Counted from the first letter of the stretch, positions 29,010 through 39,143 are shown. The stretch is 64,000 nucleotides of DNA from Alphaproteobacteria bacterium UBA828 (GCA_002296185.1 DBHM01000027.1:137375-201374), one strand, 5' to 3'. Program-made: numbers and translations. Notes: a model not told the origin generated them from the letters alone.

Positions 29010-29702
29010 TCAATCCGATCGCATTAAATAGCCTGCCCCCCAAATAGTTTTCAGGTAGCGTGGGTCTTTTGGGTTAGGTTCGATCTTACGTCTTAAGCGA
29101 GTTATTTGAACATCTAACGCTCGTCCTGTAGGATCAACGCCAGAATGCGAGCATAATTCACTTCTGCTGATTGTCTCGTTGGGACGGGTGGTGAAAAGCT
29201 TTAAAAGGTCAACTTCTGATCTAGTGAGTTTTATAATTTCAGATCCGTGTTTTAAGGTTTCAGTAATATTATCAAATATATATTCTCCAAATTTTAGTGA
29301 TAATGGAGAGTCTTTAGCTGACTCATTATAATTATCACTTCTTTTGAGAATGCTTGTAATTCGAAGAAGTAATTCTCTTGGTTCAAAGGGTTTTGTTAGA
29401 TAATCATCCGCCCCACTTTCAAATCCAGAAATACGGTCTTCTGTTTCGGACATTGCTGTAAGAAGCAGAACTGGAATATCATTTGTTTTACGAAGATCTT
29501 TTGTGAAATTTATTCCAGTTTCTCCTGGCATCATAACATCAAGAACCATGATATCAAATTCCATTCCGGAGAGAAATCTTCGTGCATCAGGGGCTGATGA
29601 TGCGACAGTGACGCGATACCCATTATCAGTCAGATATCTTTTAAGCAGATCTCTTAGTCTATCATCATCATCAACGATTAAAACATGTGGTCCGCATATC
29701 AT
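29010..29702 (-). CDS. response regulator, OmpR family
   Basis: Receiver domain (residues 5-120) with phospho-acceptor D55 in IMVLDVMMPGETG, acidic pocket VDDDD and conserved Lys in YLTKPFEPRELL, followed by a winged-helix OmpR-type output domain (about 135-230, ending DVQITRLRRKIEPNPKDPRYLKTIWGAGYL as segments). Forms an operon and signalling pair with the downstream EnvZ-like kinase. Target genes are unknown. Confidence 0.94.
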   Translation of the reverse strand: MICGPHVLIVDDDDRLRDLLKRYLTDNGYRVTVASSAPDARRFLSGMEFDIMVLDVMMPGETGINFTKDLRKTNDIPVLLLTAMSETEDRISGFESGADDYLTKPFEPRELLLRITSILKRSDNYNESAKDSPLSLKFGEYIFDNITETLKHGSEIIKLTRSEVDLLKLFTTRPNETISRSELCSHSGVDPTGRALDVQITRLRRKIEPNPKDPRYLKTIWGAGYLMRSD

Positions 29703-29768
29703 ATAATCACCAGTTAAAGCTATTTGATGACATTCTTCACCAGAAAAATTATAAAAATAGTCTATGGT

Positions 29769-30254
29769 TTATTTATTATTAGTAAAACGTTCACGATCTA
29801 CCTCATCGATAATACCTAGTAGGACCTTACGATATCCATCTACAGCATCAGGTCCAGCCTTTCTGTAGGCTTCAGAAAGTAACTTTCTGTGAACACCTGC
29901 CAAACGATTATCTAAATCATCACCCTTTTGGGTTAATCTTAATAAACGTCGTCGCTTATCTGTATTGCATTTTTGATTTTTAATATATCCATCTTCTATT
30001 AGTTGTCCTAATACTCGAGATAAGGACTGCTTTGTGATCTTTAGAATACTTAATAATTCAGCCACAGAAATATTCGGATTACGTGCTATAAAATATATTA
30101 CTCTATGGTGGGCCCTACCAAATCCGTAGTTATTTAATATAGTGTCACACTCGGCAGTAAAGTCACGATATGCAAAAAACAGCAGCTCCATTCCCTCATA
30201 GAGCTGGTCTTCACGTAAGAACAAAAGGTTTGTACCGGACTTTATGTCAGCCAT
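29769..30254 (-). CDS. MarR family transcriptional regulator
   Basis: Winged-helix dimeric regulator. The HTH (ISVAELLSILKITKQSLSRV) and wing (LIEDGYIKNQKCNTDKRRRL) are typical of MarR. A TTG at 30290 opens the frame, but the ATG at 30254 (MADIKSG) is a more plausible start. Divergent from ilvE; the 89 bases between the two starts contain both promoters, so the regulator may control ilvE or itself. The ligand is not evident. Confidence 0.88.
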   Translation of the reverse strand: MADIKSGTNLLFLREDQLYEGMELLFFAYRDFTAECDTILNNYGFGRAHHRVIYFIARNPNISVAELLSILKITKQSLSRVLGQLIEDGYIKNQKCNTDKRRRLLRLTQKGDDLDNRLAGVHRKLLSEAYRKAGPDAVDGYRKVLLGIIDEVDRERFTNNK

Positions 30255-30343
30255 GTTGACTGATATGCCGTGCGATGCTAGTGGATGCAAGTCTTTTTAT
30301 GCAACAATGTTGAATCTAGTCAATAAATTAGAATGGAATATTT

Positions 30344-31219
30344 ATGGTTGAACTCGTTCCTTATGACGATCGCGATGGCAAGATCTGGTATAATGGTGAG
30401 CTTGTATTGTGGCGTGAGGCAAAGCTCCATGTCCTGAGTCATGCTTTGCATTATGCTAGCTGCGTATTTGAGGGAGAGAGGGTTTATGGTGGAAAAGTAT
30501 ATAAGTTAGAAGAGCATACCACCCGTTTATTTCAGTCAGCTAAGGAACTTGGGTTTGAAATCCCATTTAGCTCCAATATGCTAAATTCAGCTACACTAGA
30601 AGTTGTTGCCGCTGAAGGTATTGATGATGGCTATGTCCGGCCCGTAGCATGGAGGGGACCTGAGCAGATGGGAGTTTCTGCGCAAGAGACTAAAATCCAT
30701 GTAGCTATCGCTGCTTGGCCGTGGCCTGCCTACTTTGGTGATGAAGCTAGAAAAAAAGGTATAAAATTAAAGACTTCAAAGTGGAAAAGGCCTGCCCCTG
30801 ATACTGCTCCAGTAAAAGCAAAAGCTGCAGGCTTATATATGATCTGCACTTTGTCTAAACATGACGCAGAGGCTAGTGGTTACCATGATGCGCTAATGTT
30901 AGATTGGAGAGGACAAGTCGCAGAGGCAACCGGAGCTAACATATTTCTCGTTCAAGACGGCGTTATTCATACTCCAATCCCAGATTGTTTTCTTGACGGT
31001 ATTACTCGTAGGACTGTGATCCAGTTGGCCAAACAGCGCGGATATAGCGTAAAAGAGCGCCCTATATTTCCAGAAGACATAGAAAAATCGGAAGAAATAT
31101 TTCTTACCGGAACAGCGGCAGAAGTCACGCCTGTTGGACAGGTTGATCAACATTTTCTCAAAGTTGGCCCTATCACGGAGCGCCTTATAGCTGATTATGA
31201 CGAAGAGGTTAGAAAATAA
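30344..31219 (+). CDS. ilvE: branched-chain amino acid aminotransferase
   Basis: Class IV PLP aminotransferase for the last step of Val/Leu/Ile synthesis. The 291-residue product has the family start DGKIWYNGELVLWREAKLHV with LSHALHYASCVFEGERVYGG, and the signature EATGANIFLVQDGVIHTP...LDGITRRTV near residues 190-225. No linked ilv or leu genes. Confidence 0.94.
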   Translation: MVELVPYDDRDGKIWYNGELVLWREAKLHVLSHALHYASCVFEGERVYGGKVYKLEEHTTRLFQSAKELGFEIPFSSNMLNSATLEVVAAEGIDDGYVRPVAWRGPEQMGVSAQETKIHVAIAAWPWPAYFGDEARKKGIKLKTSKWKRPAPDTAPVKAKAAGLYMICTLSKHDAEASGYHDALMLDWRGQVAEATGANIFLVQDGVIHTPIPDCFLDGITRRTVIQLAKQRGYSVKERPIFPEDIEKSEEIFLTGTAAEVTPVGQVDQHFLKVGPITERLIADYDEEVRK

Positions 31220-31259
31220 TAAAGGGCGCCTTTAAATCATTTTTATGTAGAAAGTTTAT
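31219..31259 (+). terminator. possible terminator after ilvE
   Basis: A short stem AAAGG-GCG-CCTTT at about 31222-31234 followed by an AT-rich tail (aaatcattttta) lies right after the ilvE stop, between convergent ilvE and moaE. The stem is only 5 bp. Confidence 0.35.
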
Positions 31260-31263
31260 TTTA

Positions 31264-31722
31264 CTAACGGCTTTTCCAGCGCTTAGTCTTTTGTGTATCT
31301 TTGCTTGTCGGTTTTACCCATTCGTAGGTTTCAATGCCCTTATATTTTTCAAGTTTCCAAAATGGAGCCTCTGTTTTGAGCCAATCAATCAGAAATGTGC
31401 ATGACTCTAGTGCAGCTTGCCTATGAGATGATGCAGTTGCTACCATAACTATCCTATCCCCTGGGTTTAAGCAGCCATATCTATGAATAATAAGACTTGC
31501 ATCTAATGGCCACTGATTTAGTGCTTGAGACTCTATTGCAAGAAGCATTTTTTCTGTCATGCCTGGGTAGTGCTCAAGAGTCATTGAATCTAATTTTTGG
31601 TCATTAGAAAATTCTCTAACAAGTCCGATAAAAGAGGCTAGTCCACCAATATTCTTGTTGTTAGATGTAAGATCTTGAAGCTCCTTTCCTGGGTCAAAAT
31701 CTTGATGTTGAACCCTAATCAC
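31264..31722 (-). CDS. moaE: molybdopterin synthase catalytic subunit
   Basis: Large subunit of molybdopterin synthase, which inserts sulfur into precursor Z. Typical segments are GGLASFIGLVREFSND, LEHYPGMTEKM, IIHRYGCLNPGDRIVMVATASSHR and the active-site region FLIDWLKTEAPFWKLEK. GTG start with AAGAAGGGGA upstream. 152 residues. It lies 17 bases after moaD. Confidence 0.94.
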   Translation of the reverse strand: MIRVQHQDFDPGKELQDLTSNNKNIGGLASFIGLVREFSNDQKLDSMTLEHYPGMTEKMLLAIESQALNQWPLDASLIIHRYGCLNPGDRIVMVATASSHRQAALESCTFLIDWLKTEAPFWKLEKYKGIETYEWVKPTSKDTQKTKRWKSR

Positions 31723-31739
31723 TTTCTATCCCCTTCTTG

Positions 31740-31991
31740 TTAACCTCCTGTAATAGGAGGGAAAAAAGCTATTTCATCATTATTTTTTATACGTTTATCG
31801 AACTGAGCAAACTCCATATTTACAGCAACTCTCACTGCTCTTAGATCAGAGAATGCATTAGCATATTTTGGTTCACGACTAGAAATCCATTCGATTAGGT
31901 CATTAACAGTTTCGATTTCTTCAGATAGGGAGATCTCCTCACTTTCACATCCTACTTTTTCTCTAATCCAAGCAAAATAAAGAATTTTCAT
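31740..31991 (-). CDS. moaD: molybdopterin synthase sulfur-carrier subunit
   Basis: Ubiquitin-fold sulfur carrier of 83 residues that ends in the required Gly-Gly (FFPPITGG), the thiocarboxylation site. The start KILYFAWIREKVGCESEEI is typical. Its start overlaps the moeA stop by 4 bases. Confidence 0.94.
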   Translation of the reverse strand: MKILYFAWIREKVGCESEEISLSEEIETVNDLIEWISSREPKYANAFSDLRAVRVAVNMEFAQFDKRIKNNDEIAFFPPITGG

Positions 31992-33259
31992 CTTAGTATC
32001 TCGTTAAAAGGTAGAAACCATAAGTTATCACCAAGATTAATTTGAGTTATATCTTCTTCAATTTCAATTAAACCATCAGCAAATACTGCTGATGATAGAA
32101 TCCCAGCTCCATCGCGGGAAAATTTCTCAGCTACTAATTCTCCCTGATTATCACTTCTTATTTTTACTCTAAGCCATTCTCTTCGGCCTTTTTTCTTTTT
32201 ATAATTAAATCCACTTAATACTTTATAACTTCGAGGTTTTGTCTCCGTGCATCCACCCAATCTTAACAATAATGGGCGTGCAAATATCATAAAAGTAACT
32301 ATTACTGCTACAGGATTTCCCGGAAGACCAATAAATGGTACATCAGCAATTTGGCCTAAAGCAATAGGCCTACCGGGTCTTATAGCTAATCTCCAAAAAT
32401 GAAGGTTACCTTGAGCCTCTACTGCATTTTTAACATGGTCTTCAATACCAGTTGAAACACCCCCAGATGTAATGACTGCATCATTTTCAGTTGCTGCTAG
32501 GGCAAGAGAATCATAAATAGCAGATTTATCATCTTGGATAATTCCTAGATCACTAATACAACATCCCAATCCCTCTAAGAGACTATGTATCGTGTATCGG
32601 TTTGCATCATATACCCCTCCCTGGGGTAGTACGGTTCCTGGCTCATGTATCTCATCCCCAGTGGATAAAATAGCAACTTTTAGTCGTCGATATACCGGGA
32701 GTGTTGTAAGTCCAGCTGTTGCGGCTATGCCTATATCCTGAGGTCTAAGTCTGTGGCCATGAGCTAAAACCGTCTTTCCAGATTCTAAGTCTTCTCCAGA
32801 AAACCGTTTATTGGCACCTTTTTTAATTCCGGGGGGAAAGGTTACAAAACCATTTTCTTCACGACAGTCCTCCTGCATAAAAATAGTATCTGGAGATTCA
32901 CCGTTATTGTCCGGAATAATAGCAGCTCCTGTAAAGACTCTAAGGGCAGTTCCACGCTTAGTAGGTTTTTTTGAGGGGTTTCCTGCTTTAGATATACTTG
33001 AAATTTCTAGTCTAGTTTCAGTTTCAGTATTTAAATCATCATAATAAACTGCATATCCATCAACAGCAGCATTATCGTGTGGGGGCACATTAGATTTTGC
33101 TATTAGAGTTTCTGATAGCACTCTACCTGTGGCACTGTTAAGGGGTATAGACTCTGTTTCAACAATAGGTCGAGAGGCTCTCTCAATTTGTTGGAGTGCC
33201 TCTTCGGCAGGTTTTAGTGAGCCGCCAAATGCAAAACAATCATCACTCAGTTGCGCCAT
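31988..33259 (-). CDS. moeA: molybdopterin molybdotransferase
   Basis: Inserts molybdenum into adenylated molybdopterin. A 423-residue MoeA/gephyrin-E protein with SNVPPHDNAAVDGYAVYYDD near the N-terminus, the MogA-like core with STGDEIHEPG, GGVSTGIEDHVK, RPGRPIALGQ and FIGLPGNPVAVIVTF, and a C-terminal beta domain. It begins a mo-cofactor group with moaD and moaE; mobB lies just upstream. moaA, moaC and mod transporter genes are not in the window. Confidence 0.95.
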   Translation of the reverse strand: MAQLSDDCFAFGGSLKPAEEALQQIERASRPIVETESIPLNSATGRVLSETLIAKSNVPPHDNAAVDGYAVYYDDLNTETETRLEISSISKAGNPSKKPTKRGTALRVFTGAAIIPDNNGESPDTIFMQEDCREENGFVTFPPGIKKGANKRFSGEDLESGKTVLAHGHRLRPQDIGIAATAGLTTLPVYRRLKVAILSTGDEIHEPGTVLPQGGVYDANRYTIHSLLEGLGCCISDLGIIQDDKSAIYDSLALAATENDAVITSGGVSTGIEDHVKNAVEAQGNLHFWRLAIRPGRPIALGQIADVPFIGLPGNPVAVIVTFMIFARPLLLRLGGCTETKPRSYKVLSGFNYKKKKGRREWLRVKIRSDNQGELVAEKFSRDGAGILSSAVFADGLIEIEEDITQINLGDNLWFLPFNEILR

Positions 33260-33283
33260 ATAACACCTCTTAGGTGGAAATTA

Positions 33284-33847
33284 TCAGGCAAGACAAAAAT
33301 AATTCTTAATAAATCTTGATATCTCATAATGATCATCAAGGTCTAATATTGGTATATTGATCCAACTTGGTAGTTTTTTATGGTCACCATACTTTACCGC
33401 TAAAGCAATTATATATGGATCTGCTGAAGCAAGTATAGGTGCTTCTTTATCTGCCCTCCAGATCTCAATTTTAGGAAATGGCCTATGTTTGAAGCCTTCT
33501 ATAAGGAATATATCACAATATTCATTCTCCTTTAGGAGGTCATAAGGTGTCTGCGGTATTTCTCCATCTATAATTTTATTAATAGCCGTGCATTTTTTAT
33601 TAGTAACTAATGTTGCTTTCGCTCCTGCGTATATAAAGCTGTTAGAAGGATGATTGGCTTGCAAAATATCAAGGTTATGGTGAGTATGTTTTATAGTTCC
33701 TATTTTATATCCATAACTAGATAACGTTTTAATTAAGCCACCTATCAAAGTCGTTTTTCCGCTCCCACTATAACCAGCTATGCCAATTATAGATGGGCTA
33801 GTTATTCCTTCCTTTGGGTTTTTTTCTGAAAAGAAGTATTTTTTCAT
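33284..33847 (-). CDS. mobB: molybdopterin-guanine dinucleotide biosynthesis adaptor MobB
   Basis: P-loop GTPase with Walker A GYSGSGKTTLIGGL, followed by IGTIKHTHHNLD and DIFLIEGFKHRPFPKIEIWR, all typical of MobB. A TTG at 33874 would extend the frame into the end of pgsA; the ATG at 33847 (MKKYFFSEK) begins 8 bases after the pgsA stop and is preferred. Its partner mobA is not in the window. It supports MGD or other dinucleotide forms of the Mo cofactor. Confidence 0.9.
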   Translation of the reverse strand: MKKYFFSEKNPKEGITSPSIIGIAGYSGSGKTTLIGGLIKTLSSYGYKIGTIKHTHHNLDILQANHPSNSFIYAGAKATLVTNKKCTAINKIIDGEIPQTPYDLLKENEYCDIFLIEGFKHRPFPKIEIWRADKEAPILASADPYIIALAVKYGDHKKLPSWINIPILDLDDHYEISRFIKNYFCLA

Positions 33848-33854
33848 TTTTTGT

Positions 33855-34400
33855 TTAACCACGTAGATTTGCAATACTCTTAATCAAGTATGGTATAGCA
33901 GTAATCCATGTCAATACGACAGTGACCCATATTAATGTATCACCTACTATAAAGATAATATCACCAGATGCATCAGCTATAGCGGGATAAAGAATTAATA
34001 TACTCAATCCTAAAAATTGAATTGCAGTTTTCCATTTAGCGAGTTGGCTTACAGGTATTTTGAGTTTCCCAGATAAATATTCTCTTAATCCTGCAATAAG
34101 AAGTTCGCGGCTTATGATAGCAATAACAGCAAAAATTGAAATTCTTGAATCTGACTGTAATAGAATTAGTATGCTGGCAACCAATAGTTTATCTGCAATT
34201 GGATCAAAAGCTTGGCCAAAGGCACTAGTTTGATTTAGTTTCCGAGCAAGCCATCCATCAAAAAAATCTGTAAATGCTGCTGCAATAAAAATAGAAAATG
34301 TTATCCATACCCCTAATGGATCTGGAATTTGAAAAGTGACCACAATAATAGGTATAGCGACTATTCTGGAAATTGTGAGAATATTAGGTATAGATCTCAT
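33855..34400 (-). CDS. pgsA: CDP-diacylglycerol-glycerol-3-phosphate 3-phosphatidyltransferase
   Basis: Membrane enzyme that commits CDP-diacylglycerol to phosphatidylglycerol. The CDP-alcohol phosphotransferase signature D-x2-DG-x2-AR-x8-G-x3-D-x3-D is complete (DFFDGWLARKL...FGQAFDPIAD). 181 residues with about five helices. It lies 24 bases after uvrC, the usual uvrC-pgsA order. Confidence 0.95.
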   Translation of the reverse strand: MRSIPNILTISRIVAIPIIVVTFQIPDPLGVWITFSIFIAAAFTDFFDGWLARKLNQTSAFGQAFDPIADKLLVASILILLQSDSRISIFAVIAIISRELLIAGLREYLSGKLKIPVSQLAKWKTAIQFLGLSILILYPAIADASGDIIFIVGDTLIWVTVVLTWITAIPYLIKSIANLRG

Positions 34401-34424
34401 TTATAGTCTCACTTACATCCGATA

Positions 34425-36362
34425 TTATTGATGGTGGAAATGGTCATAGATAGACAATGCGGTGCTTGTTGAAATACCGTCAACTTTCTCTAGATCCTTA
34501 ACTCCAGCTTGAGCAACATTATTGGCAGATCCAAAGTGATGCAAAAGTGCACGCTTTCTAGTGGGGCCAATACCAGATATCTCATCGAGAATAGAACGTG
34601 TATTCTTATTTTTATGACGAATTCTATAGCTACTTACTGCAAAACGATGGGCCTCATCACGTATCCTTTGAACGAAGTAAAGTAGTGAGTCTCTGTGTGG
34701 TAGCGCTATAGAATTTCCATTTAAAATATGAATAATTTCCCTTCCTGCGTTACGGTTTTGACCCTTGGATATTGCTGCTAAATGTATGTGATTTATTCCG
34801 AGGGTATCTAGAGCTTGTTTGGCTATATTTAGTTGCCCGGCTCCGCCATCAATTAGGCATAAGTCTGGCCAGGATTTTGAGGACCTATCAGGATTTTCAC
34901 GGAGAAGGCGTTTAAATCTTCGCATAATTACTTCATGTATCATACCGTAGTCATCTCCTGGAGAAATCTGTTTTTCTCCGAAGTCTATTTTATCACTACG
35001 AATATTAAATTTTCTATAAGAACTTTTTTCGAAACCGTTTTGCTTTACCGCTATCATTGCTCCAACAGAAGATTGACCAGAGATATGACTATTATCGTAA
35101 ACTTCTATTTTACGGGGGACTTCTGTCATTTCGAGGAGCTTACTTAATTTCTCAAAGAATATCTTTTGAGAATGTTTTGCCGATAAGTGTCTACTCAGTG
35201 CATCTTTGGCGTTTCGATTTGCATCTTGTAAGAGTCGCCACTTTATTCCCTTAAGGGGTTTATGGAGTTTCACGGCATATCCAGATTTTGAAGATAGTGC
35301 ATCAGCTAGCAGCTGACTATCCTTTATAGATTCACTTAAAATTATAGTATTTGGAGCTTTTTTGTTTGAATAGAATTGCGCTACAAAAGCGGACAAAACC
35401 TCACTTGCAGTTGCGTCTTCAGGATGGCTAGGAAAATAGGAGCGGTTTCCATAACTTTGGCCTGATCTATAAAAAAATATTTGAATGCAGCTATGTCCAG
35501 CTTGCTGATCAATAGCAATTGCGTCAATATTACCAAGATTATGTAAACTAATAACTTGCTTAGATTGAATTTGTGTTATTGCTTTTATTCGATCACGATA
35601 TGCTCCAGCTGTCTCATATTCCTGTTTTTCGCTAGCTTCTGTCATTAAAGTGCTTAATCTTTTTTGTATTTTCTTTGAGTGCCCGGAAAGAAACTCAGAT
35701 GCATCTTCAACAATGCTGTCATAATCCTCTGATGAAATCTTTCCGACACATGGTGCTGAGCATTTTTTTATCTGGTATTCCAGGCAAGGGCGTGTGCGGC
35801 TATTAAATACACTATCTGAACAAGAGCGAAGTGGGAATGCTCGGTGAAGAGTGCTTATCGTTTGGGATACTGCACTAGCCGATGCAAATGGTCCAAAGTA
35901 TCTCCCTTTTTTTGACCGATTCCCTCTATATTTAATTACACGTGGCCAATCATCATCTTCGGTAATCAGTATAAAGGGAAAAGATTTATCATCTTTAAGA
36001 ACTATATTATAAATTGGCTTCAAAGATTTGATGAGACTACTTTCAAGAAGTAGGGCTTCTATCTCACTTTCTGTGATGATAATTTCTACCCTACAAGTAG
36101 AAGAAATCATCCTAATTAAACGATCTGATAGTGACTTTAAATGTGTATAACTTCCTATGCGGTTGAAAAGGTTTTTTGCTTTTCCTACATATAAAACCTT
36201 ATCTTCCTGGTCTATCATTCTGTAGACACCAGGCTTATGAGGTATCGTTTTTCTAGCCTCACGAATAACATCTACGCCTTGCAAAATAGCTTTTTCAGCT
36301 AATTTTGTAGCATCAATAGGTGTCTTTTGGTTTTCAACCAATTTTTCAGATTGCTTCGGCAT
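34425..36362 (-). CDS. uvrC: excinuclease ABC subunit C
   Basis: Nucleotide excision repair endonuclease, 645 residues. Domains in order: GIY-YIG nuclease (KPGVYRMI...VLYVGKAKNL, about 43-115), Cys-rich segment (SRTRPCLEYQIKKCSAPCVG), UVR motif (about 235-270), RNase H-like nuclease (EVYDNSHISGQSSVGAMIAV, DLCLIDGGAGQL) and C-terminal helix-hairpin-helix (ISGIGPTRKRALLHHFGS). With uvrB in the same window; uvrA is not. Confidence 0.97.
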   Translation of the reverse strand: MPKQSEKLVENQKTPIDATKLAEKAILQGVDVIREARKTIPHKPGVYRMIDQEDKVLYVGKAKNLFNRIGSYTHLKSLSDRLIRMISSTCRVEIIITESEIEALLLESSLIKSLKPIYNIVLKDDKSFPFILITEDDDWPRVIKYRGNRSKKGRYFGPFASASAVSQTISTLHRAFPLRSCSDSVFNSRTRPCLEYQIKKCSAPCVGKISSEDYDSIVEDASEFLSGHSKKIQKRLSTLMTEASEKQEYETAGAYRDRIKAITQIQSKQVISLHNLGNIDAIAIDQQAGHSCIQIFFYRSGQSYGNRSYFPSHPEDATASEVLSAFVAQFYSNKKAPNTIILSESIKDSQLLADALSSKSGYAVKLHKPLKGIKWRLLQDANRNAKDALSRHLSAKHSQKIFFEKLSKLLEMTEVPRKIEVYDNSHISGQSSVGAMIAVKQNGFEKSSYRKFNIRSDKIDFGEKQISPGDDYGMIHEVIMRRFKRLLRENPDRSSKSWPDLCLIDGGAGQLNIAKQALDTLGINHIHLAAISKGQNRNAGREIIHILNGNSIALPHRDSLLYFVQRIRDEAHRFAVSSYRIRHKNKNTRSILDEISGIGPTRKRALLHHFGSANNVAQAGVKDLEKVDGISTSTALSIYDHFHHQ

Positions 36363-36817
36363 AAATTAGATATTCCTTACCAAATGCATTCCGTCAATGT
36401 GTGTTTTGGTAGTTATGAGATATATTAAATCAAATAGTTATGTTTCAAGCTTAGGCCGATAGAAAGTGCAGGATTGGTTTCCACTGTCGTTGTGGATAAC
36501 CCTGTGGGAAACCAGTCCATCAATGTCTTAGTGGTCTGAAAACCAAAGCCTTAAACCATGCTGCCTAATTAATAGGCATATATTATAAGGCATTGAAATA
36601 AATTAATTTTTTTATTCTGTATGAGTGGTATTATTACACCTTACTAATAATTTTTAAGATAATAACCGAACAATAATCAACATCTTAATGCGTGTGAACA
36701 AATATTCTTTGTCAACAAAAAAATCATATTATTTTTTTCACTAAAACAAATATTTTTTATTGACACTAAAATATTATTAGGCAGCCTTGATACTTATTCG
36801 CTATGTGGTTGATAATT
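36363..36817. other. 455-base AT-rich gap between uvrC and fhs with a DnaA-box-like site
   Basis: No gene is visible. The part nearest uvrC should hold the uvrC promoter. At 36471-36518 there is an inverted repeat (ggattggtttcc / ggaaaccagtcc, one G-U pair) whose loop contains tgtggataa at 36491-36499, an exact complement of the DnaA box TTATCCACA. The remainder (about 36560-36800) is extremely AT-rich with long runs of T and A. Confidence 0.55.
36491..36499 (-). promoter_or_regulatory. consensus DnaA-box match (TTATCCACA) in a hairpin loop
   Basis: The 9-mer is a perfect match to the canonical DnaA box on the minus strand. It is the only perfect copy I found in this gap; a looser tgtgaacaa lies further right in the AT-rich part. 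A single box may act as a regulatory site for uvrC or be chance. Confidence 0.4.
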
Positions 36818-38515
36818 TTAAAATAAACCGACTATATTATTGTTGTCATCTACAGAAATTGAGTTTGCGGCTGGGGTCCTTGGAAGACCCGGCATTGTCA
36901 TTATCTCTCCGCATATTACAACAATAAATTCAGCACCACTTGAAAGTCGCACTTCTCTTACGGGTACTATATGCCCAGATGGTGCTCCTTTAAGTTCTGG
37001 ATTAGTTGAAAAACTATATTGAGTCTTGGCTATGCATATTGGGAAGTTTCCAAACCCTTGATTCTCAAGATCTTCAATTTGTTTTCTTAGTTTAGCATCT
37101 CCTGTTATGTCAGCGGCTCCATAAATTTCAGTGGCGACCTTCTTAATCTTTTCCCATAGAGGTAAATTATCTGGATAAAGTAATTTAAAATCACCGCCAT
37201 GAGAATCAGCTAGTTCTGCTACTTTATGCGCCAAGTCTTCTGTGCCCCTTCCTCCGTTAGCCCAGTGATCACATTCTATCGCATCAACTCCTAAAAAAGA
37301 GCAACCTTCAACTACCGCGCCTCTTTCTGACTCGGTATCTGCTGAAAATCGGTTAATAGCAACAACTACAGGAACTCCAAAGCGTCTGACATTTTCAATA
37401 TGACGTTCTAAATTCTTCATACCTATTTTCAACGCCTCAACATCTTCTTTGCCTAGGTTTTCCTTTGTGACACCTCCATGCATTTTTAACGCTCTAATAG
37501 TTGCTACGATTACAGCGCAGTCTGGCTTCAAATTAGCTTTTCTGCATTTGATGTTAAAAAACTTTTCGGCTCCAAGATCGGCACCAAAGCCTGCCTCTGT
37601 AACAACATAGTCTGATAATTTTAGAGCAGATTTTGTTGCCAGAACGGAGTTGCATCCATGAGCTATATTTGCAAAAGGTCCGCCATGAACAAATGCGGGG
37701 TTATTTTCTAATGTCTGGACTAGATTAGGTTGAATGGAGTCCTTAAGTAGAGTTGTCATGGCCCCAGCAGCATCAATCTCTTTAGCTTTTACTGGTTTCC
37801 TATCGCGAGTATATCCAACAACTATATTTCCTAGTCTGGTTTTTAAATCATCAAGGTTTTGAGCTAGACAAAAAATTGCCATAACTTCAGAAGCTACTGT
37901 AATGTCAAACCCATCTTCTCTAGGAAATCCATTGGCTACACCTCCGAGGGATGAAACTATTGAGCGAAGAGCTCTGTCATTCATATCAACGACTCTTCTC
38001 CATGTCACTCGGCGAGGATCAATACCTGCCTTGTTTCCCCAGTAGATATGGTTATCCACTAAAGCTGCTAGAAGATTATTTGTAACACCAATTGCATGGA
38101 AGTCACCTGTGAAGTGCAGGTTAATGTCCTCCATAGGTACTACTTGTGCGTATCCGCCACCCGCAGCTCCTCCTTTCATACCAAAACAGGGGCCTAAACT
38201 TGGTTCTCTCAAGCAAATAAGAGTTTTTTTACCAATTCTATTTAGTCCATCACCTAAACCAACAGTTGTGGTGGTTTTTCCTTCGCCAGCTGGAGTTGGT
38301 GTAATAGCTGTAACAAGGATTAGTTTTCCATCATTTTGATTTGTGGCACTTTCAATATATTCAAGAGATACTTTTGCTTTGTCATGTCCATATGGGAGTA
38401 GATACTTACTATCTATTCCAAGGTGTTTTGTTCCAATATCAATAATTGGCTTTTTTGTAGCCTTACGTGCAATCTCGATATCACTAAGAGGGTCTGTATG
38501 CTGATTTGAAGTCAT
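36818..38515 (-). CDS. fhs: formate-tetrahydrofolate ligase
   Basis: ATP-dependent synthesis of 10-formyl-THF in one-carbon metabolism. The P-loop [14 protein letters not shown] and signatures [25 protein letters not shown] and [14 protein letters not shown] are present; length 565 residues is standard. It precedes the folate-related folB and SDR genes on the same strand with a 222-base gap, so a separate promoter is likely. Confidence 0.97.
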   Translation of the reverse strand: MTSNQHTDPLSDIEIARKATKKPIIDIGTKHLGIDSKYLLPYGHDKAKVSLEYIESATNQNDGKLILVTAITPTPAGEGKTTTTVGLGDGLNRIGKKTLICLREPSLGPCFGMKGGAAGGGYAQVVPMEDINLHFTGDFHAIGVTNNLLAALVDNHIYWGNKAGIDPRRVTWRRVVDMNDRALRSIVSSLGGVANGFPREDGFDITVASEVMAIFCLAQNLDDLKTRLGNIVVGYTRDRKPVKAKEIDAAGAMTTLLKDSIQPNLVQTLENNPAFVHGGPFANIAHGCNSVLATKSALKLSDYVVTEAGFGADLGAEKFFNIKCRKANLKPDCAVIVATIRALKMHGGVTKENLGKEDVEALKIGMKNLERHIENVRRFGVPVVVAINRFSADTESERGAVVEGCSFLGVDAIECDHWANGGRGTEDLAHKVAELADSHGGDFKLLYPDNLPLWEKIKKVATEIYGAADITGDAKLRKQIEDLENQGFGNFPICIAKTQYSFSTNPELKGAPSGHIVPVREVRLSSGAEFIVVICGEIMTMPGLPRTPAANSISVDDNNNIVGLF

Positions 38516-38737
38516 GACATGTTATCCTTCTGAATTCGATCAGGGTTGTATTGCGATAGGCTAAATTAATTTGATAGACTTAACATAGTTAGCTATAGAC
38601 ATTTAATGATATGAAAAAATATTTCCGTTTAGTCAAGAATTTTGATTAATTATGACTAATATTTATGTGAATATTTATTTTATAGCCCTAAAAAAGAGCT
38701 TTAATTTCGGTTTATGTTATTTTTTTCATTGAGATTA

Positions 38738-39121
38738 TTAGTCATTTTTCCTCAAGTATTCTAACTCTATCCCAACACTTTCTGTGTGATCATATATATC
38801 TAATTTTTCAATTTTTATTATAACGGAATCTACTTTAGGGTCTTTTAGGCAAAGTTGAGCTATTTTTTTTGAGAGTGTCTCGACTAAGTTGATATGCCCT
38901 TTTGATTTTAAGGCTATTATTCCGTCTACTATATCCGAATAGCTAACAACATTTTTGATATCGTCGTTAATCTCTTCAGGATTCCAAGACGTATTTAATG
39001 CAATATTTATTCTTACTCGTTGTTCCTGTTTTTTCTCGTGCTCAAATACTCCTATAGACCATCGAATCTCGAGATTATTTACTAGAACCTTAGAATTTTT
39101 GACTATCAACTTACTTTTCAT
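38738..39121 (-). CDS. folB: dihydroneopterin aldolase
   Basis: Folate-pathway aldolase/epimerase. The 127-residue product has the typical elements LEIRWSIGVFEHEKKQEQRV, DIVDGIIALKSKGHINLVETL and the C-terminal DHTESVGIELE. The rest of the folate genes (folP, folK) are absent here. Lies 22 bases downstream of the FolM-like reductase gene. Confidence 0.9.
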   Translation of the reverse strand: MKSKLIVKNSKVLVNNLEIRWSIGVFEHEKKQEQRVRINIALNTSWNPEEINDDIKNVVSYSDIVDGIIALKSKGHINLVETLSKKIAQLCLKDPKVDSVIIKIEKLDIYDHTESVGIELEYLRKND

Positions 39122-39143
39122 ACCAATAGCCCCCTAATATTTT

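Noticed and set aside
36363..36817. Chromosomal replication origin
   Set aside because: Only one perfect DnaA box, no adjacent origin-linked genes such as dnaA, hemE or parAB, and no strand switch at the gap. Kept only as a low-level finding.
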